From contig DCUA01000079.1 of the NCBI GenBank assembly GCA_002329675.1, positions 1 through 20,115 of the forward strand: 20,115 nucleotides of DNA, in the 5' to 3' direction. The position numbers and the translations under genes are program-made. Positions 17,268-20,115 of this stretch are shown in pieces. Within the stretch, counting starts at the first letter, position 1. Every line of letters starts with the position of its first letter. The notes beneath the pieces are model-generated. The model worked only from the letters and a program-made list of their open reading frames with translations, searched no databases and was not told the DNA's origin. The stretch comes from Firmicutes bacterium UBA1426 (GTDB lineage: Bacteria; Bacillota; Clostridia; Peptostreptococcales; Anaerovoracaceae).

Positions 17268-17957
17268 ATGGACAATACATTGATAACCATTCCTTTTGAA
17301 GATGTTTATCCTGCAGCTGAACGCTATTTTCTGGCTACGGCAGGACTTAACAGAGAGAACAGTAAACACAAGAGAATGTGGATACACGCACTGGCGATAT
17401 ATGAGGAAATCCGGGGGAAAGGAGAAATCAAAGCTTTGATCCATCATGTTATCCCCGAGAAAGCGGAAGGACGGGATTTTTATTTCCGGGGTGTGAAAAT
17501 CAGCTGTAATGCTTTTGAAAGAATACAGCTTGACAACGTGAACGGAGCCTATTTTTATATAATTACTGCCGGAGATGCACAAACAGAAAGCGAACAGGTG
17601 ATCGATCAGCTTTATGGGGATATCTGGGGAACCAGTATCGTGGATGCAGCAAGGGAGAAGATCCGGGACCGCATTATTTCCATGGATAAGGAAAAGGATG
17701 AGAACAGTATATTATCCGACTCTTTTGGCCCCGGGTATTATGGGATGGAACTTCTGCAGACCGCTGATATCTTTCGAATAATCGATCCGTCACTAGTGAA
17801 TGTGACGCTGAATCCGGGGGGCATGATGAGACCTCAAAAGAGTATAACCGGACTCTTCTTGTCTGTAAAAAATGGCGAAGTATTACCTCCGGCCACCTGC
17901 GAGAACTGCATCGGAGGGAGTTCCGGCTGCACTTTCTGCAATCGATGGGAAAGATAA
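17268..17957 (+). CDS. Cobalamin-dependent methionine synthase activation-domain-like protein, with a four-Cys tail
   Basis: The 229 residues resemble the SAM-binding reactivation domain of B12-dependent methionine synthase. The clearest part is FGPGYYGMELLQTADIFRIID (about 153-173) followed by VTLNPGGMMRPQKSITGLFL (179-198), comparable to the domain's SPGY and 'MxPxKSxSG' segments. The C-terminus ends with C211-x2-C214-x6-C221-x2-C224, which could bind a metal or an iron-sulfur cluster. Free-standing relatives in Clostridia often go with corrinoid proteins and methyltransferases, where a reactivating partner is needed. It is the third gene of an operon with an acyl ligase, yet close to an MtaA/URO-D-like gene. 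GAGG (17255-17258), over the ligase stop, is 9 bases from ATG. It ends 7 bases before a convergent gene. The function is inferred. Confidence 0.65.
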   Translation: MDNTLITIPFEDVYPAAERYFLATAGLNRENSKHKRMWIHALAIYEEIRGKGEIKALIHHVIPEKAEGRDFYFRGVKISCNAFERIQLDNVNGAYFYIITAGDAQTESEQVIDQLYGDIWGTSIVDAAREKIRDRIISMDKEKDENSILSDSFGPGYYGMELLQTADIFRIIDPSLVNVTLNPGGMMRPQKSITGLFLSVKNGEVLPPATCENCIGGSSGCTFCNRWER

Positions 17958-17964
17958 ACAAGTG

Positions 17965-19245
17965 TCAGGAGGATGTACGCCGCTGGTTTCTGTACTGGCT
18001 GGGAGTGATTCCCTCTACCTTGCGAAAAACTTTGGAAAAGTAACTCTGATCTTCAAATCCGCATTGGTATGCTATATTTGTGAGATTTAAATTAGTCTTC
18101 CTGAGGAGCTTTTTCGCTTCCTGAAGTCTAAGCATGGTAAGATATTCCGTAAAACTTTTTCCCATTTCCTGTTTAAAAAGAGCGGATAGATAGGATTGGT
18201 TCACGTGGAAGTGGTCAGCACTATCCCGAAGTGTCAGTTTTTCTTTGAAATTCTTGTTTATGTACTTGACTGTCCCTTCCACAATTTTTGAAGAGCCATG
18301 ATAGAAACTATCCGCATATCGCATTGCCAGGTTGCCAAGAATAGAGCATGCCTGATGTTTCATGCCCTCATAATCCATTTGATCTGTTAAAAATTCCAAA
18401 TCACCGGATTCTGTTTCAATATACTCCAGTGGGAATTGATCCCAGTCAGGAAGACCGCGAAGCAGCAGATTAAATAGGCTGTAAACTCTCATTTTCACGG
18501 CATTCAGATCCCCGGCTTCCAACAGGTATAGCTCATCCAACAGTCCAGAAGCGGCTTCCGATGCTCCTTTTGAATCGCCGCTGCGAACAAGTTGACTGAC
18601 CTGATCCTCCAGTTCCTGAGGATAGCTCATATCCTTATGTATTTTTTTGTAGTTTCGTAATTCCGAACTCAATCTGGACTGCTTTTCATATCGTTCGCTC
18701 TTCAGAAAATAGTCGCTGGCATTGTCTACGGATGAAAGGATACAATTGTTGAGCATCAGTGATATATAGGATACTTCCTTAGGGGAATATACCTTTATCT
18801 TGTTCAGTGCAAAGTTCAGCTTTGGGAAATCCGAAGTGCTGATAGAATCCTCTTTTATCAGTTTTGTTATATTGCTTTCGCGGAGAGCGCCCATTACGAT
18901 GGGACCGGCGAGAAATCCGCCGATTAGTTTACCGCTTATGTAAAGAGCCACAGCAATTTTAACTAAGCCGCCCCGGCATACAAATATGTAAGGTTCACCG
19001 AGCTTTGAAGCGTAATCGATGGAGGAGAGCAGGTTTCTTCCGCAATCGGAGGCAGGCACGCCATATTGATCTGCGAAAGAGCATATTTTGGAATCATTTC
19101 CCCATTCCAGTCGAATATTCCCAGCTGCGTCCACAAAGGTAACGGGGATCTGCATCAGAATGCTGAAAGATTCGATGGACTCCATCAGATAGTCTGATAG
19201 TTGCAGCCCGGCGTGCTTTAAGGTTTGAGATTTGTTCTGGCTCAT
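17965..19245 (-). CDS. PocR-AraC family transcriptional regulator
   Basis: In the 426 residues an N-terminal PocR-type ligand-sensing domain lies at about 15-180. Marks are FSILMQIPVTFVDAAGNIRLEW, a Cys at 68 (SDCGRNLL), Cys90 (YIFVCRGGLVKIAVALY), and KLIGGFLAGPIVMG. A helical linker follows. The C-terminal AraC double helix-turn-helix spans about 325-423 (LTLRDSADHFHVNQSYLSALFKQEMG, then LTNIAYQCGFEDQSYFSKVFRKVEGITPSQYR). PocR domains occur in regulators of propanediol/cobalamin and of methyltransferase loci. I chose ATG 19245 because GAGGT (19258-19254) lies 8 bases upstream; ATG 19260 overlaps that site. It is divergent from the URO-D-like gene, which it probably activates in response to a small ligand. 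Confidence 0.85.
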   Translation of the reverse strand: MSQNKSQTLKHAGLQLSDYLMESIESFSILMQIPVTFVDAAGNIRLEWGNDSKICSFADQYGVPASDCGRNLLSSIDYASKLGEPYIFVCRGGLVKIAVALYISGKLIGGFLAGPIVMGALRESNITKLIKEDSISTSDFPKLNFALNKIKVYSPKEVSYISLMLNNCILSSVDNASDYFLKSERYEKQSRLSSELRNYKKIHKDMSYPQELEDQVSQLVRSGDSKGASEAASGLLDELYLLEAGDLNAVKMRVYSLFNLLLRGLPDWDQFPLEYIETESGDLEFLTDQMDYEGMKHQACSILGNLAMRYADSFYHGSSKIVEGTVKYINKNFKEKLTLRDSADHFHVNQSYLSALFKQEMGKSFTEYLTMLRLQEAKKLLRKTNLNLTNIAYQCGFEDQSYFSKVFRKVEGITPSQYRNQRRTSS

Positions 19246-19294
19246 TGTGCGATACCTCATTTAATTACATATATTGCATTGGATTTGTAATATT

Positions 19295-19323
19295 ATTTTA
19301 CCAAACAAATGGGAAATGGGCAA
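19295..19323 (-). promoter_or_regulatory. Possible promoter of the PocR-AraC gene
   Basis: On the minus strand TTGCCC (19323-19318), a 17-base spacer and TAAAAT (19300-19295) precede the gene, leaving a leader of about 45 bases. Confidence 0.4.
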
Positions 19324-19401
19324 GAGATAGAAAATTGACCCAAAATAAGTACCAATTATTACTTAAATCCTCCTATACTTTTTAATGATTCATAAGTTAT
19401 G

Positions 19402-19430
19402 CTTACATTGGAGATTAGTATAGGTATAAA
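19402..19430 (+). promoter_or_regulatory. Possible promoter of the URO-D-like gene
   Basis: CTTACA (19402-19407), a 17-base spacer and TATAAA (19425-19430) lie 43 bases before the ATG. A direct repeat TTAATGATT stands on both sides (19382-19390 and 19439-19447). The weak -35 would fit a gene that needs an activator. Confidence 0.45.
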
Positions 19431-19473
19431 TACATCTCTTAATGATTTTTACAATAAGAAACGGAGGATTAGT

Positions 19474-20115
19474 ATGGGAAAAGAATTGGTTATTAAAGCA
19501 TTAAACCATGAAAAAACTGATCGTGTTCCCTGGGTGCCTTTCGCCGGCGTTCATGCGGGCAAATTAAAGGGCTACACAGGAAAGGAAATTCTTACAGATA
19601 CAGATAAGCTTGTTGAGTCTCTTCTTGAGGTAAACAAGCTGTATATGCCCGATGGTATGCCTGTCATGTTCGATCTGCAGGTAGAAGCTGAGATCTTAGG
19701 ATGTTCATTACTTTGGGCAGACAACAATCCGCCTTCCGTAAAAACACATCCATTAGCAGATGATAAGACAATTCCCTGCAGATGTACCATTCCAACAAAG
19801 GAATCCGGAAGAATTCCCATGATTTTGGATACTATGCGCAGAGTCAAAGCGGAAATTGGAGATCAAACCGCTCTGTACGGCCTGATTTGCGGACCCTTTA
19901 CCCTTGCTTCCCATCTCAGAGGCACAGGGATCTTTATGGATATGGTTAAAGACCCTCAGTATGTAAAAGAGCTGATTGGTTTTTGCTCTGAGGTCAGCAT
20001 TCAGATGGCGGATTTCTATATTGAAGCCGGCATGGATGTCATCGCTATCGTAGATCCTCTCGTTAGCCAGGTTTCTCCCAAGCACATTGAAAACCTGCTG
20101 TCGGAAGGCTTCATA
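19474..20115 (+). CDS. Uroporphyrinogen decarboxylase (URO-D)/MtaA-family methyltransferase, 5' part
   Basis: The frame opens at ATG 19474, with GGAGGA (19463-19468) 5 bases upstream, and runs off the right edge after 214 codons without a stop. The protein begins MGKELVIKALNHEKTDRVPW, the standard opening of the URO-D/MtaA family. It continues with a TIM-barrel pattern including YGLICGPFTLASHLRGTG (about 141-158), a strongly conserved family segment, and EAGMDVIAIVDPLVSQVSP. Family members are either haem-pathway decarboxylases or methyl-cobamide:CoM-type methyltransferases. The PocR-AraC neighbour and the nearby activation-domain protein favour the methyltransferase side. The zinc ligands that would help decide lie beyond the window. 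In full it should be about 340-380 residues. Confidence 0.85.
   Translation, partial: MGKELVIKALNHEKTDRVPWVPFAGVHAGKLKGYTGKEILTDTDKLVESLLEVNKLYMPDGMPVMFDLQVEAEILGCSLLWADNNPPSVKTHPLADDKTIPCRCTIPTKESGRIPMILDTMRRVKAEIGDQTALYGLICGPFTLASHLRGTGIFMDMVKDPQYVKELIGFCSEVSIQMADFYIEAGMDVIAIVDPLVSQVSPKHIENLLSEGFI

Noticed and set aside
17872..18090. Plus-strand frame across the convergent junction
   Set aside because: It overlaps the ends of two real genes in a different frame, with no ribosome binding site or motif.
19572..20085. Two minus-strand frames opposite the right-edge gene
   Set aside because: They are antisense to the URO-D-like gene, whose plus-strand frame is open to the window edge, has a strong start and matches its family throughout.

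Overview
The window looks like a chromosome segment of an anaerobic low-to-mid GC Firmicute of the class Clostridia. The grounds are purine-rich Shine-Dalgarno sites, FabK as the enoyl reductase with a MarR/FabT-like regulator heading the fatty acid operon, a PocR-AraC regulator next to an MtaA/URO-D-type gene, and SLH remnants. I cannot name the species.

Positions 1-3850 are an accessory, decayed zone. It holds the zinc-ribbon tail of a gene running in from the left, an IS3-family transposase remnant joined to a decayed S-layer-homology (SLH) domain, a near-perfect 44-nt hairpin in unassigned DNA, and one apparently intact IS21-family element (istA, istB, terminal inverted repeats). Positions 3850-8403 hold a TspO-like membrane protein with a flavodoxin-domain protein, a possible non-coding leader (promoter to terminator), an EAL-domain pseudogene missing its DDFGTG region, and an ABC exporter pair.

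Positions 8449-14559 are a complete type II fatty acid elongation operon: marR/fabT-like, fabH, acpP, fabK, fabD, fabG, fabF, fabZ. It starts at a strong sigma-A-type promoter whose start point is covered by a palindrome suited to the MarR protein. Almost every junction overlaps or is very short, and a hairpin follows fabZ. No acetyl-CoA carboxylase genes are present in the window. FabD loads malonate onto ACP, FabH primes, FabF condenses, FabG reduces, FabZ dehydrates and FabK completes each cycle.

Positions 14608-17957 are a second operon with its own promoter. It has a free-standing E2/CAT-fold acyltransferase-like protein lacking the usual catalytic His, an acyl-adenylate-forming ligase, and a protein resembling the cobalamin-dependent methionine synthase activation domain with a C-terminal four-Cys motif. 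I regard this three-gene unit as the least explained and most interesting part of the window. On its right, a convergent PocR-AraC regulator (minus strand) is divergent from an MtaA/URO-D-like methyltransferase gene that runs off the right edge. This suggests that a corrinoid methyltransferase locus continues beyond the window.
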